Assembly (NCBI RefSeq): GCF_013035315.1
Contig: NZ_WQHP01000009.1
Coordinates: 62,001 to 126,000 of the forward strand
Origin: Ruegeria arenilitoris
Lineage (GTDB): Bacteria; Pseudomonadota; Alphaproteobacteria; Rhodobacterales; Rhodobacteraceae
Direction of reading: 5' to 3'
DNA length: 64,000 nucleotides
The notes beneath the pieces are model-generated. The model had not been told where the DNA came from. It saw nothing but the letters and a program-made list of their open reading frames with translations, and searched no databases. This document shows positions 8,523 to 17,797 of the stretch, piece by piece; position 1 is the stretch's first letter; every line of letters begins with the position of its first letter. The position numbers and the translations under genes were made by a program.

Positions 8523-9419
8523 ATGACCGACTATATACATCAACCTCCGCTTGGGGCCGTTCGCGTTTTTGCCGTTGCTGCCCGCTTTGGAAACTTTAAA
8601 CGGGCCGCCGCCGAATTAGGCGTGACGCCAACGGCTGTCAGTTCGCAGGTGAAATCGCTTGAGGCCCATCTGGGCTGCTCATTGTTTGATCGTAACGCTC
8701 AATCGGTGACGTTGAATGAAGCCGGTCAGCAGTTCGCGGAAGCCTGCGATACAGTCTTTGCGCGGCTGGACAAGGCCGTGCAGGACGTGCGCCAGACCGC
8801 CAATCGAACGTCGATCACGGTTGGGGTGGGTGCGCTGATTGGCTCGCAATGGTTGTCGAGGCGGCTCTTCAGTTTTTGGCAAAGATTTCCAGAGACCGGG
8901 CTACACCTGCAATACAGCCCCGGCGGAGTGGAATTCTCGGACGGGTTGACAGATATGATGCTGGCATGGGGCGACGGGCGTTGGCCTGGGTTGGTATCTG
9001 AGGCACTGCTCCGGTTCCGCACCTCGCCGGTTGTCGCTCCGACAATGCTGGCGGGAAAGTCGCCTCCGGCCGAGCCTGCAGACCTGTTGAATCTGCCGCT
9101 GCTGCACTGGAAGGATCAGTTCGACTGGTTGGAATGGTTCGAGGCGAATGGCGTTGAAACCGGTGGTCACCTTCCGGGAGTCGTTATTGACGATTCCAGT
9201 GTGTTGCTCAGGGCAGTTTTGTCGGGGCAGGGCGTATCACTCGGGCTTTTGCCGCTGATCGAGGGCGAGTTGCATTCTGGGCAACTGATCCGACCGTTTG
9301 CCAGCGATTTCAAACCGTCAAGGTCGTACCACCTTGTCTATCCGAAAGGTGCCTTGGATCAGCCGCAGCTAAAGGCTTTCAGGGATTGGATCGTCGAAGA
9401 AGCAGGTCTGCCACGTTGA
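8523..9419 (+). CDS. LysR-family transcriptional regulator (GcvA-like)
   Basis: 298 residues. The N-terminal winged helix (PLGAVRVFAVAARFGNFKRA, then AAELGVTPTAVSSQVKSLEA) is of the GcvA subgroup, followed by a substrate-binding domain. It is divergent from the Rieske oxygenase operon with 116 bp between the starts, the classic arrangement for a LysR protein activating its neighbour in response to a pathway intermediate. The Shine-Dalgarno sequence is weak. The inducer is unknown. Confidence 0.92.
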   Translation: MTDYIHQPPLGAVRVFAVAARFGNFKRAAAELGVTPTAVSSQVKSLEAHLGCSLFDRNAQSVTLNEAGQQFAEACDTVFARLDKAVQDVRQTANRTSITVGVGALIGSQWLSRRLFSFWQRFPETGLHLQYSPGGVEFSDGLTDMMLAWGDGRWPGLVSEALLRFRTSPVVAPTMLAGKSPPAEPADLLNLPLLHWKDQFDWLEWFEANGVETGGHLPGVVIDDSSVLLRAVLSGQGVSLGLLPLIEGELHSGQLIRPFASDFKPSRSYHLVYPKGALDQPQLKAFRDWIVEEAGLPR

Positions 9420-9536
9420 GCCATCGCAATTTTTGCTGAGGTGCGAACCGGGTTGTTCGCTTTCCCAACCGGCTCAGGCAGCAACTTTGGGGCAAGGATG
9501 CGACCGCAAGAACTTTTGGATTTTGGTTGGGGGTTT

Positions 9537-9613
9537 TGGTAGCGGAGGAGGGACTTGAACCCCCGACACGCGGATTATGATTCCGCTGCTCTAACCAACT
9601 GAGCTACTCCGCC
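9537..9613 (-). tRNA. tRNA-Met (CAT), elongator type
   Basis: On the minus strand GGCGGAG pairs with CTCCGCT (with a terminal G-T), followed by an encoded ACCA. The D arm is GCTCAGTTGGTTAGAGC. The anticodon stem GCGGA/TCCGC encloses the loop ATCATAA with anticodon CAT. The T arm is GGGGG/TTCAAGT/CCCTC. The body closely resembles alphaproteobacterial elongator tRNA-Met. A tRNA-Ile2 with modified CAT is the only alternative and is less likely. Confidence 0.95.
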
Positions 9614-9697
9614 ATGAGTGAGAGGCGATTTAAGCGAGGGGCCCGAGAGGGTCAAGGGGGAAAACAACTACAAAGCAGGATTATTTTCATCCTTCGC

Positions 9698-10672
9698 TCA
9701 GACCGTCTTGGTCGCGGAATTGGGGGGGCTTCCTGCGTGCTCGGCCATTCTGCGAATGAAGGCGGCGCACGCGTCAGGTGCGGTGATGGGGATCATATGC
9801 CCCAGGCCCTCGATCTTTTCGTTGCTCAGTCCGAACCGGGTCATCGGGTCACCATTGGCCGAGGGTGATAGGATCGCGTCCTGCGCGCCATACAGGATAC
9901 CCCCGTGCACCGAGAGGTCGCCGTAGCGGGCAACCTGTGCGGCAATGCTGACGTCCACTCCGACAACATCCTGAGATGCCGTAATGAAGGCCGAGGGGCG
10001 CAGGCCCAGGGCTCCGCCTGCGCGGTCCAGAAAGTCTTCGGGCGGTTGTTCCGGGTCAAACACAGCGCTCAGTGCATGTGGGGCGGTTTTGGCTGAAATT
10101 GGCACGGCAATCGTGTTTCCAATAAAGCCACGCAGCCACTCGGTGCGGATTTCCAGCGGTTTGAACACCTGAGGGGTCTCTGGCAGCTTTTGGGTCAGCG
10201 GTGCCAGCAGGGCGAGCGCTTTTGTCTTCCCGGGGTGATCCAGCGCCATGGCCAAGGATACGGCCCCGCCAAGCGAATGGCCGACCAGAACGGCATTTGT
10301 AATGCCTTTGGTATCCAAAAACTCCTGAATCATGCGCGCCTGCGCGGGCAATTGACCCAAATCGGCGGCATCGCGTGTGGAATAGCCGCATCCGGGCCGA
10401 TCAACCGCGATCACGTGATAGTCGTCGGCCAATAGGTCCATAATGGCATAGGTGAAATGCTGCAGCTGTCCCGCGAGCCCGTGGATCATGACGATGGACT
10501 GATTGGACGGATCACCCTTTTCGACATAGTGGATGCTGCCGCCCTGAACGGGGACAATCTGGCCAAGCTTTGGGACACGATCCAACCCCTGTCGGGTCAG
10601 TCGTCGGGTCCACAGGTTCATGCCGACAAAGAAGCCGGCAATCAGCAGGACGATAACGAGGAAAGTGGTCAT
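9698..10672 (-). CDS. Membrane-anchored alpha/beta hydrolase
   Basis: 324 residues from the ATG at 10672 (GGAG 9 nt upstream); a longer frame to 10831 would overlap the upstream gene and lacks support. An N-terminal membrane helix (TTFLVIVLLIAGFFVGMNLW) anchors the enzyme. The nucleophile elbow is VGHSLGGA (Ser133), the oxyanion stretch is MIHGLAGQ, and the late histidine is in GLGHMIP. It starts 4 nt after the end of the flavin monooxygenase gene, so the pair is co-expressed. An ester- or lactone-hydrolysing role following a Baeyer-Villiger oxidation fits but is inferred. Confidence 0.88.
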   Translation of the reverse strand: MTTFLVIVLLIAGFFVGMNLWTRRLTRQGLDRVPKLGQIVPVQGGSIHYVEKGDPSNQSIVMIHGLAGQLQHFTYAIMDLLADDYHVIAVDRPGCGYSTRDAADLGQLPAQARMIQEFLDTKGITNAVLVGHSLGGAVSLAMALDHPGKTKALALLAPLTQKLPETPQVFKPLEIRTEWLRGFIGNTIAVPISAKTAPHALSAVFDPEQPPEDFLDRAGGALGLRPSAFITASQDVVGVDVSIAAQVARYGDLSVHGGILYGAQDAILSPSANGDPMTRFGLSNEKIEGLGHMIPITAPDACAAFIRRMAEHAGSPPNSATKTV

Positions 10673-10676
10673 TTCA

Positions 10677-12146
10677 TCAAGCTCCGCCTGAAGGTGGGAC
10701 CGGAAGATAGTGCTCCAACCCGGATTGCGCCATACGCTTTTCATACTCGGAAACGGTGCCGGGCCAAAGCGTCGTATTTCGTCCTTGCGCGTCCTGATAC
10801 CACGACGTGCACCCGCCAACCTGCCATACACTGTTCAGGTGTCGGTCCTTCATTTCCTGTTCGAACGCAGCCTGTTTCTCTGGCCTTGGCGTTATGGCCT
10901 GCACCCCGTCTCGCTGCATCTGATCCAGAACCCGGCCGATATGGCGAACCTGCGCCTCGATCATCAGAACGACCGAGTTGTGGCCAAGCCCGGTATGCGG
11001 CCCAAGCAAGATGAAGAAATTTGGAAAACCCGCAATGGCAGTACCCAGATGCGCCTGCATCCCTTCCGACCATGCCTGCCTCAGGGTCAGGTCGTTTGAC
11101 CCTGTGATGTCCAGATTCTCGATAATATCAGTGACGTGAAAGCCTGTGCCCCAGACCAGAACATCGGCCTGCGTGCGGGTGCCATCGGCCAAGATAACCT
11201 CATCGCCCTCAATCGATGCCACGCCCTGCGGGATCAAAGAAACGTTGTCCCGCGCCAACGCTGGATACCAATCGTTCGAGCTGAGGATGCGTTTGCAGCC
11301 GATCTGGTAGTCTGGGGTCAGTTGTGCGCGCAATTCCGGGTCGGCGATCGCGTTTTCCAGCGATCGCCGCCACATCTTCATGGCAAAGCGCACCATTCTC
11401 GGCTCGCCTCGGAAAACGCGATGGCGGAATTCGAACGTCATGTAGATCAGTTTGCGGCGTATCCGGGGCAGCAGCGGGATGCGATGATAGAGTCGGCGCA
11501 GCCAGGGTGCGATGGGACCATCGGGCCGGGGCAGGACATAGGGGGCACTTCGCTGAAAGACAGTGACATGGGCGGCGGTTTTGGCGATCTCCGGAACAAA
11601 CTGGACCGCAGACGCGCCCGTCCCGACGACAGCGACCCGTTTCCCCGACAATGAAACCGAGTGGTCCCACTCGGCAGAGTGAAAGCGCGGCCCCGGAAAG
11701 CTGTCAGCGCCCGGAATGTTCGGAATGCTGAGCACGTGCAGGGCCCCTATTGCCGAGACCAGAAATCGCGCAGACCAACGCTGCCCATCTTCGGTGACGA
11801 CTTGCCATCGTTCACCATCCCAGCGGGCGGCTTTCAGTTTCTGGCCAAAATGGCAGAGATCATAAAGGCCCTCGTCACGGCATATCTTTTGGAGGTAGGC
11901 CTGAATCTCTGCGCCTCCGGCATAGGCGCGGCTCCAATCCGGGTTCAGATGCGTGGCCATGGAATAAAGGTGCGAGGGGATATCGCAGGCGACGCCGGGA
12001 TAGGTGTTTTCGCGCCATGTCCCACCGATATCGTCGGCTTTTTCAAGGATCGCGATGTCGCGGATGCCGCGTTCGCGCGCTTCGATTGCCATCGTCAGCC
12101 CGGAAAAGCCCGCGCCGACGATCAGCATGTCAGTGTGATGCTCCAT
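10677..12146 (-). CDS. FAD/NADPH-dependent monooxygenase of the Baeyer-Villiger type
   Basis: 489 residues, a normal length for class B flavoprotein monooxygenases. The FAD-binding Rossmann motif GAGFSGL is at residues 11-17 and the NADPH-binding motif GTGASAVQF in the middle. The Baeyer-Villiger fingerprint F-x-G-x3-H-x3-W is present as FPGPRFHSAEW. Such enzymes insert oxygen next to a carbonyl to give esters or lactones. The gene is followed 4 nt later by an alpha/beta hydrolase that could open the product. The substrate is not readable. Confidence 0.92.
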   Translation of the reverse strand: MEHHTDMLIVGAGFSGLTMAIEARERGIRDIAILEKADDIGGTWRENTYPGVACDIPSHLYSMATHLNPDWSRAYAGGAEIQAYLQKICRDEGLYDLCHFGQKLKAARWDGERWQVVTEDGQRWSARFLVSAIGALHVLSIPNIPGADSFPGPRFHSAEWDHSVSLSGKRVAVVGTGASAVQFVPEIAKTAAHVTVFQRSAPYVLPRPDGPIAPWLRRLYHRIPLLPRIRRKLIYMTFEFRHRVFRGEPRMVRFAMKMWRRSLENAIADPELRAQLTPDYQIGCKRILSSNDWYPALARDNVSLIPQGVASIEGDEVILADGTRTQADVLVWGTGFHVTDIIENLDITGSNDLTLRQAWSEGMQAHLGTAIAGFPNFFILLGPHTGLGHNSVVLMIEAQVRHIGRVLDQMQRDGVQAITPRPEKQAAFEQEMKDRHLNSVWQVGGCTSWYQDAQGRNTTLWPGTVSEYEKRMAQSGLEHYLPVPPSGGA

Positions 12147-12206
12147 GCGACCGTCCCTCCCAAAACGACCGTTGGCTTGGGCCAGACTATAGGTGCGGAG
12201 GGTGGT

Positions 12207-12241
12207 GTGAACAGCCTCTCGTAAGGTCAGGTGCTGTTCAC
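12207..12241. other. Inverted repeat downstream of the FAD/GcvT gene
   Basis: GTGAACAGC (12207-12215) and GCTGTTCAC (12233-12241) are perfectly complementary with a 17-nt spacer. The structure starts 7 nt after the stop codon of the FAD/GcvT demethylase gene on the minus strand. There is no T-run, so it is either an mRNA 3'-end hairpin or a regulatory site for the monooxygenase genes downstream. Confidence 0.4.
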
Positions 12242-12248
12242 CGTTCTA

Positions 12249-14669
12249 TCAGCCGCGCAGGATTTCCCCTTTCGGATCAAAGGGCGGCTCGTGCAGGATG
12301 GTCGCTTTGTGTGGCCGTCCCAGCACCATCACTTCGACCGCATCGCCGGGTTTGGCACCTGCCACGTAGCCAAGTGCCAGCGACATGCCGACCGAATAGC
12401 CATAAGCGCCCGAGGTTACGCGACCGATCCCCTGACCATCTTTGAAGATCGGCTCGCCACCAGTTGCGTCAGCGTTTGAAGCAGCGGTATCGCCTTCGTC
12501 CAGATGCAAAAGGACAAGCTGTTCGCGGGCAGGGTTGGCTAGGACCGCTTCGGCTGCTTCTTTGTTCAGGAAATCTTTGCCGAACTTGCACAAGCGATCC
12601 AATCCAACCTCATGCGGCCAGTATTCCGGGCTGTATTCGCGGCTCCACGAGCCATAGCCTTTTTCAACGCGCAGGGACATCAGCGCGCGGCTGCCCACCG
12701 AACCGGCACCAAACTCGCGACCCGCTTGGACCAAAGCGTCATACAGGCGCGCCTGATCCTCGGTCGCGCAATGCACCTCCCAGCCCAGATCGCCCGTGAA
12801 CGAGACGCGCAGGGCCAGCACCTCAATCCCGGCCAGTTCGATTTTGGCCGAACGCATGAATGGGAAATCTTCGGTGGCGAGCGAGGTGTTGGTCAGACGC
12901 TGCAGGATCTCGCGCGATTTGGGGCCAGCGATGTTGAACCCGCACACTGCTTCGGTACGGCTTTCAAACGTCGTGCCTTCGGGCAGGGGAATCTGTTTGA
13001 AGAACCGCTTGTGATAACGCTCGGCCATGCCCGAGCCGATGATCCAGAATTCGTCCTCGGCCACACGGGTCACGGTAAAGTCCCCGGCAATGCCCCCGCG
13101 TTTCGAGATCAGAGGCGTTAGACAAGATCGCCCAACCGCCTTGGGCATGGTGTTGGCAAACACGGCGTTTAGCCACTCTTCGGCCCGCGGACCCTTGCAG
13201 ACGTATTTCGCGAAGTTTGAGATATCGATGATACCCGCACGTTCGCGCAGCATGCGGCATTCGTCACCCACTGGCCCCCACCAATTCTGGCGCGTAAAGC
13301 CATTGGTGTCGGTGGCACCTGGCGTGTCCGCGAACCACAAAGGGTGCTCCCACCCCGCGTTCAGGCCGAAAACGGCGCCCATCGTGGCCTGCGTCTGATA
13401 GATCGGGCGCGTCCGCGCGGGGCGTCCGGCGCTGCGTTCTTCGTTTGGGAAGTGGATGGCGAACCGGTGGGCATACTGATCCTGCACGCGGGCCATGGTG
13501 AATTCCTTGGTCGCCCAGCTGTCGAAGCGGGCCATGTCCCACGCGAACATATCGTACTGCGTCTCACCTTCGATGATCCACTGCGCCGCCATCAGGCCCA
13601 TGCCGCCGGATTGTGAGAAGCCGGGGATGATGCCGTTGCAGCAGAAATACCCATCAACCTCGGGCACCGGGCCCATCAGAACGTTGGAGTCTGGGGACCA
13701 AATCATCGGGCCGTTGATAACGCGCTTGATCCCTGCCTCACCCACGGCGGGCAGGCGTTCGATGGCGTTCATCATGTTCTCTTCGATCCGCTCCAGATCG
13801 TCGGGGAACAGATCATGCGCAAAGTCCAGAGGCGTGCCTTCTTCGGCCCAGAACTTCATTTCTTTTTCATAGGCTCCAACCAGCAGTCCTTGGCCTTCCT
13901 GACGCAGGTAGTACTCGCCATCGCGATCACTGACCGAGGGCAGGCGGGTGCCGTGTGCTTCGACATCGGCTATGGTTTCAGTGACAAAATACTGGTGTTC
14001 GGTCGGCTGCAGGGGCAATTCGATGCCGGCCAGCTTGGCCACCTCGCGCCCCCACAGGCCTGCGGCGTTCACGACCCAAGGGGTGCGGATTTCACCTTTG
14101 GGCGTCCGTACGATCCAGGTGCCGTCCTTTTGCTGGTCCGTCGCGGTGACCGGGGTGAACCGATAGATCTGGGCCCCGCGCTGCCGAGCGCCCACCGCAT
14201 AGGCATTGGTCACACCCGAAGGGTCCACGTTGCCGCCATCGGGTTCGTACATCACGCAGCGAATGCCGTCATAATTGACCAGCGGGTTCAGGCGCTGCGC
14301 CTCTTCGATGCTGATCTCATAGAAATTCATGCCATAGAGCTTGGCCTTGGCGGCCTGCAGCTTCAGCTGATGCTCACGCTCTTCCGTCTGGGCCAGATAC
14401 AGTGATCCGGGTTGGAACACGCCACAGCTTTGGCCCGTTTCGGCCTCAAGCTCTTTGTACAGGTTCATCGTATAGTGCTGGATGCGGCTGATATTGGTGC
14501 TGTCATGCAGCCCGTGGATGTTCGCTGCCGCATGCCAGGTCGAGCCTGACGTCAGCTCATCCCGTTCCAGCAACACCACATCCGACCATCCCAGTTTGGT
14601 CAAATGATAGAGGATCGAACACCCGATCACCCCGCCGCCAATCACCACTGCCTGTGCATTCGTTTTCAT
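12249..14669 (-). CDS. FAD-dependent oxidoreductase fused to GcvT (dimethylglycine/sarcosine dehydrogenase family)
   Basis: 806 residues. The N-terminal DAO-type FAD domain starts with VIGGGVIGCSILYHLTKLG, and GSTWHAAANIHG contains the histidine that in dimethylglycine and sarcosine dehydrogenases binds FAD covalently. From about residue 430 the protein is an aminomethyltransferase (GcvT-like) domain that passes the released methyl group to tetrahydrofolate. The family oxidatively demethylates N-methyl amino acids. Its neighbours, a GbcA-like Rieske oxygenase and a small protein on the same strand, suggest sequential removal of methyl groups from a betaine. The exact substrate (dimethylglycine, sarcosine or N-methylproline) is open. 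Confidence 0.93.
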   Translation of the reverse strand: MKTNAQAVVIGGGVIGCSILYHLTKLGWSDVVLLERDELTSGSTWHAAANIHGLHDSTNISRIQHYTMNLYKELEAETGQSCGVFQPGSLYLAQTEEREHQLKLQAAKAKLYGMNFYEISIEEAQRLNPLVNYDGIRCVMYEPDGGNVDPSGVTNAYAVGARQRGAQIYRFTPVTATDQQKDGTWIVRTPKGEIRTPWVVNAAGLWGREVAKLAGIELPLQPTEHQYFVTETIADVEAHGTRLPSVSDRDGEYYLRQEGQGLLVGAYEKEMKFWAEEGTPLDFAHDLFPDDLERIEENMMNAIERLPAVGEAGIKRVINGPMIWSPDSNVLMGPVPEVDGYFCCNGIIPGFSQSGGMGLMAAQWIIEGETQYDMFAWDMARFDSWATKEFTMARVQDQYAHRFAIHFPNEERSAGRPARTRPIYQTQATMGAVFGLNAGWEHPLWFADTPGATDTNGFTRQNWWGPVGDECRMLRERAGIIDISNFAKYVCKGPRAEEWLNAVFANTMPKAVGRSCLTPLISKRGGIAGDFTVTRVAEDEFWIIGSGMAERYHKRFFKQIPLPEGTTFESRTEAVCGFNIAGPKSREILQRLTNTSLATEDFPFMRSAKIELAGIEVLALRVSFTGDLGWEVHCATEDQARLYDALVQAGREFGAGSVGSRALMSLRVEKGYGSWSREYSPEYWPHEVGLDRLCKFGKDFLNKEAAEAVLANPAREQLVLLHLDEGDTAASNADATGGEPIFKDGQGIGRVTSGAYGYSVGMSLALGYVAGAKPGDAVEVMVLGRPHKATILHEPPFDPKGEILRG

Positions 14670-14779
14670 GAGCCTGCCGTATCAAAGTTGGTCCCGCGGT
14701 CATGTGCCCCTATCGCGGCGTCACCGACAACGGACATAAATTTCATGTTGGGTTGAGCGGTTTTAATCCGAGGCTAATC

Positions 14780-15019
14780 TCAGAATTCCAGCTTATGCGC
14801 CCGACCATACGCGACCAGTCGTTGGTTCAGTGCATCCGCCTCAGGCGCGCCGGATTCCAGTGCGAAAACAAAGGCATGGGTCAGGTAGAAGCAAGCCGCA
14901 TCGATATCTTGCGCCGCTTCACGCTCGTCCGCGGCCATAGTGTAAAAACGGATCAGATCGGCAGGATCGTTTCGATCATGCGCGTCCAGCAAAAGGCGAT
15001 CCAGTTCCTGTTTGTTCAT
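14780..15019 (-). CDS. Small helical protein between the two demethylase genes
   Basis: 79 residues, acidic, predicted all-helical from composition, with no signal peptide or cysteine-rich motif (for example LDRLLLDAHDRNDPADLIRF and ACFYLTHAFVFALESGAPEA). It is in line with the Rieske gene 60 nt upstream and the FAD/GcvT gene 110 nt downstream. It does not resemble a ferredoxin or reductase. Its protein-like composition and position support a real gene; I do not recognise the family. An accessory or assembly role with the demethylases is a guess. Confidence 0.7.
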   Translation of the reverse strand: MNKQELDRLLLDAHDRNDPADLIRFYTMAADEREAAQDIDAACFYLTHAFVFALESGAPEADALNQRLVAYGRAHKLEF

Positions 15020-15079
15020 GGGCGTCCACTTGCACCGGGAAATCGGCCTGCCATAACATAGCAGGCCGATCCAAAAGGG

Positions 15080-16234
15080 TTACTCCGCGCGGCCGTTTTC
15101 GACCTGCGTCGCGACCCAATGGTGGAAGTTATGCGTCGGTCCGTCCATCGCGGGCGAGAATCGTCCGCCATCAAACAGCATCCCGTGACGACCCTTCTGC
15201 ATGCCTTCGACCACAAAGACGTCTTCTTCGAAAACGGTCTTCCACAGCTGAGCGTTTGACGCTCGCAGCCCGTCGTGTTGCGGCGTGTCTTCCACGCTTT
15301 TCGCGTAATAGAGCTCAATGTGTTCGACAGTGTTTTCCTGATCTACGGGTTCTAACACAATTGCAAAGGCATGGTCCCGCTGAACACCCAACAGAACGTT
15401 CGGGTAAACCGCAATGTACTCCGCGCCTTCGTTCCACTTGTCGCTGAGACCGTCAAAATCTGGAAAGGTCGCGCCGTCCTGATCCGTCAGCTGGCGATAA
15501 ACCAGCGTGCCCTGACCAGAGTAGTGGCCCCGCGCTTCGATGTTGTAGTGATCTTCCAGCCGGGAATAGCTGTTCAGGCCGGGATGCACCCAAGGCAGGT
15601 GGTAACTTTCGCAGTAGTTCTCGACCGCCAGTTTCCAGTTGGTTTTGACTTCAAGCTTGAATGAGGACGTCTCACCGCCATGAAAGACGGGTTGTTCAAA
15701 CTCTTTCCAGCGTTCCAGCAAGGCACCGTGGACCTCTTCAAACTCGGGCGCGCTGCCGTCGACATTCACAAAGATCACGTCGCGCCAGACATACGAGCGC
15801 ACGCGTACAAGGCCCAGATCCTCACGTTTGACGTCATCGTGCTTGTTCTGACCCGGACCGCCGACGTGCGGGGTTGCGCGCAGTTCACCTTTCAGGCTGT
15901 AGCACCAGCTGTGGTACGGGCAGCGGATCGCGCCGCCGATCTTGCGCGGCGTGTCCACCAGAATCATCCCGCGGTGACGGCAGGTGTTCTGGAAAACCCC
16001 GACCTCGCCATCCTTGTCGCGAACGATCAGCAGGGGCATTCCCAGAAAGTCGACCGGCTTTGCATCACCTTCTTCCGGGACGTCCTTGCCAAATCCGATC
16101 CCGGACCAGTTGGCATAAAGCACAGAGCGTTTTTCCTCGCCGAAAACAGCCGGGTCGATATAGTGTTCATTAGGCAGGCCGTTCGCGACGTTTACATCGG
16201 CCAGAACGGAAGACAGCGCGCTATGCTTGTTCAT
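15080..16234 (-). CDS. Rieske oxygenase, glycine-betaine demethylase type (GbcA-like)
   Basis: 384 residues. The [2Fe-2S] site is in CRHRGM and CPYHSW, and the mononuclear iron site in ENYCESYHLPWVHPGL. This subtype in GbcA, stachydrine and carnitine enzymes hydroxylates an N-methyl or neighbouring carbon of a quaternary amine so that it falls off as formaldehyde or an aldehyde. GGAG lies before the ATG. The partner reductase usual for the family is absent from the window. Together with the downstream FAD/GcvT enzyme it forms a stepwise N-demethylation pathway. Confidence 0.93.
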   Translation of the reverse strand: MNKHSALSSVLADVNVANGLPNEHYIDPAVFGEEKRSVLYANWSGIGFGKDVPEEGDAKPVDFLGMPLLIVRDKDGEVGVFQNTCRHRGMILVDTPRKIGGAIRCPYHSWCYSLKGELRATPHVGGPGQNKHDDVKREDLGLVRVRSYVWRDVIFVNVDGSAPEFEEVHGALLERWKEFEQPVFHGGETSSFKLEVKTNWKLAVENYCESYHLPWVHPGLNSYSRLEDHYNIEARGHYSGQGTLVYRQLTDQDGATFPDFDGLSDKWNEGAEYIAVYPNVLLGVQRDHAFAIVLEPVDQENTVEHIELYYAKSVEDTPQHDGLRASNAQLWKTVFEEDVFVVEGMQKGRHGMLFDGGRFSPAMDGPTHNFHHWVATQVENGRAE

Positions 16235-16333
16235 CGGGCTCTCCTGAGGTTTTGCTGGATGCGTCCTGTTCCTTTTGGCGGATCGTATCTTAATGCCTCA
16301 ATATCAGAAAAGCTCATCGGTGGGTGATCTCAC

Positions 16334-17239
16334 CTAAACTGAACCTTCTTGAACCTCCTGAATGATCCAGTTTTTCAGGGCGCGGGCGCTGTCCGACAGT
16401 TCGTCATCGGGGCGACCCACCAGATAGAACTGGTTTGGCGCCGCCAGTTGGTGAGATCCGATTGGAACCAGTTTGCCCGATTGCAGCATCGGTTGGATCA
16501 GTCGTTGCCATCCCAACGCCAGACCTGCGCCTTTGCGGGCAAGCTGTAACGCAACCGAGTAGCTGTTTACGCGGGATTCAATCGGAACCGTTCCTTCATA
16601 CCCAAGCTGCTGAAACCAGTCCGGCCAGGTCGTCCAGCTTCGGTCTTCGGAGTCCAGGTGGATCAACCGCTCACGCGTCAAGTCCTCCAAATCGGCATCC
16701 GCTAGCCGGTCGGCCAATTCTGGGCTGCCGACAGGGACCAGGTGATCTCGAAACAATGGCGTGTGCGATAGGTTGGGATCGCTATCCCTGCCATAGCGAA
16801 TGAAAAAGTCGACGTCCGGTCGATCCCGGAAAGGGCGGTCCTGTGAAAGCTGATCGACATTGACCTCAGGCATCTCGCGCCAGAACCGAATGACGGCCGG
16901 CGAGAGCCACAGCGCCGCCACCGCTGTGGTCGAGCCCACGGTCACCTTTCCCGCCGTGGACCGGTCGCGGATCATGCTGAGCGTTTTCGAGATGCGGCCA
17001 AAGGACGTAGACAATGCCTCGTACAGCGCTTTGCCGTCCTCGGTCAGATCGACGCCGCGATGCTTGCGCTGAAACAGGGGTGTATCCAAATCGCCTTCAA
17101 GCGCTTTGATCTGATGGCTGACTGCACCCGGCGTGACGGACAGTTCTACGGCAGCGTTTTTGAAGCTGAGGTGGCGAGCTGCAGCCTCAAAGGCGGACAG
17201 AGTTGTGAGCGGCGGCAGGTTATAGTGACGTCTGGACAT
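16334..17239 (-). CDS. LysR-family transcriptional regulator (GcvA-like)
   Basis: 301 residues with an N-terminal helix-turn-helix (PPLTTLSAFEAAARHLSFKN, then VTPGAVSHQIKALE) and a type 2 periplasmic-binding-like sensor domain. It lies 99 bp upstream of the Rieske demethylase on the same strand and 558 bp from the divergent BCCT transporter, so it could control both the demethylase genes and betaine uptake. It is related to, but clearly different from, the LysR protein at 8.5-9.4 kb. The inducer is unknown. Confidence 0.9.
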   Translation of the reverse strand: MSRRHYNLPPLTTLSAFEAAARHLSFKNAAVELSVTPGAVSHQIKALEGDLDTPLFQRKHRGVDLTEDGKALYEALSTSFGRISKTLSMIRDRSTAGKVTVGSTTAVAALWLSPAVIRFWREMPEVNVDQLSQDRPFRDRPDVDFFIRYGRDSDPNLSHTPLFRDHLVPVGSPELADRLADADLEDLTRERLIHLDSEDRSWTTWPDWFQQLGYEGTVPIESRVNSYSVALQLARKGAGLALGWQRLIQPMLQSGKLVPIGSHQLAAPNQFYLVGRPDDELSDSARALKNWIIQEVQEGSV

Positions 17240-17797
17240 TTCAGCAGGTAAGTTTTTGTCGGCTTTGGTTTAGTTTTGATCAACTTAGTTTTAATTTTTT
17301 TGAAGGTGAAAGCCAGAGCCGGTCACGAGATTTGGTGTTTTTTTGCTTCACGTTTGCCGTCGATGTCGTATTTTTCGTCAATACGTCGGTTCTGGCCGAA
17401 TTTAGTTCTGCCCGTCGCTGTAGTCGTTTTGACCAACAATTATTGCGTTTGGCAGGGTTTTTGGGCGAAAATGCCCGACGCCGCAAGGTGCTTCCGCCGA
17501 AATCGACGCACCAACTGACCGCCGGGACAGGCCGAAAGGGAAAGTGATGGAGGCGCGAAACGTATCCCCGGTTGGTTTGCGTATGTATCACCTGAGATTT
17601 CCCTGTGTTGAATTCATTGCAACTCAGGATGAGCCGAACCATCGCCTGACACGACAGCAAGGGCGCAACGCAAATACTTTAGGACTGCAGATTTAGGGCC
17701 TTTGGCGATGGATTGATCGTCTGCGCCCGGATTAACGGGCCGACTGCATAGGCACCGAGACAACTACAATAAGAACGCGACACCACGGAGGAGAAAC
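17240..17797. promoter_or_regulatory. Divergent control region between lysR and the BCCT gene
   Basis: 558 bp without a credible gene; the short open frames have no protein-like composition. Two copies of TTAGTTTT (17270-17277, 17285-17292) sit 15 bp apart near the lysR start in an AT-rich stretch and may be regulator contacts or promoter elements. A strong ribosome site (GGAGGAG) precedes the BCCT start. No riboswitch fold was recognised. Confidence 0.4.

Noticed and set aside
9434..9476. Terminator after the first lysR gene
   Set aside because: The AACCGG repeats pair only with mismatches and there is no T-run.
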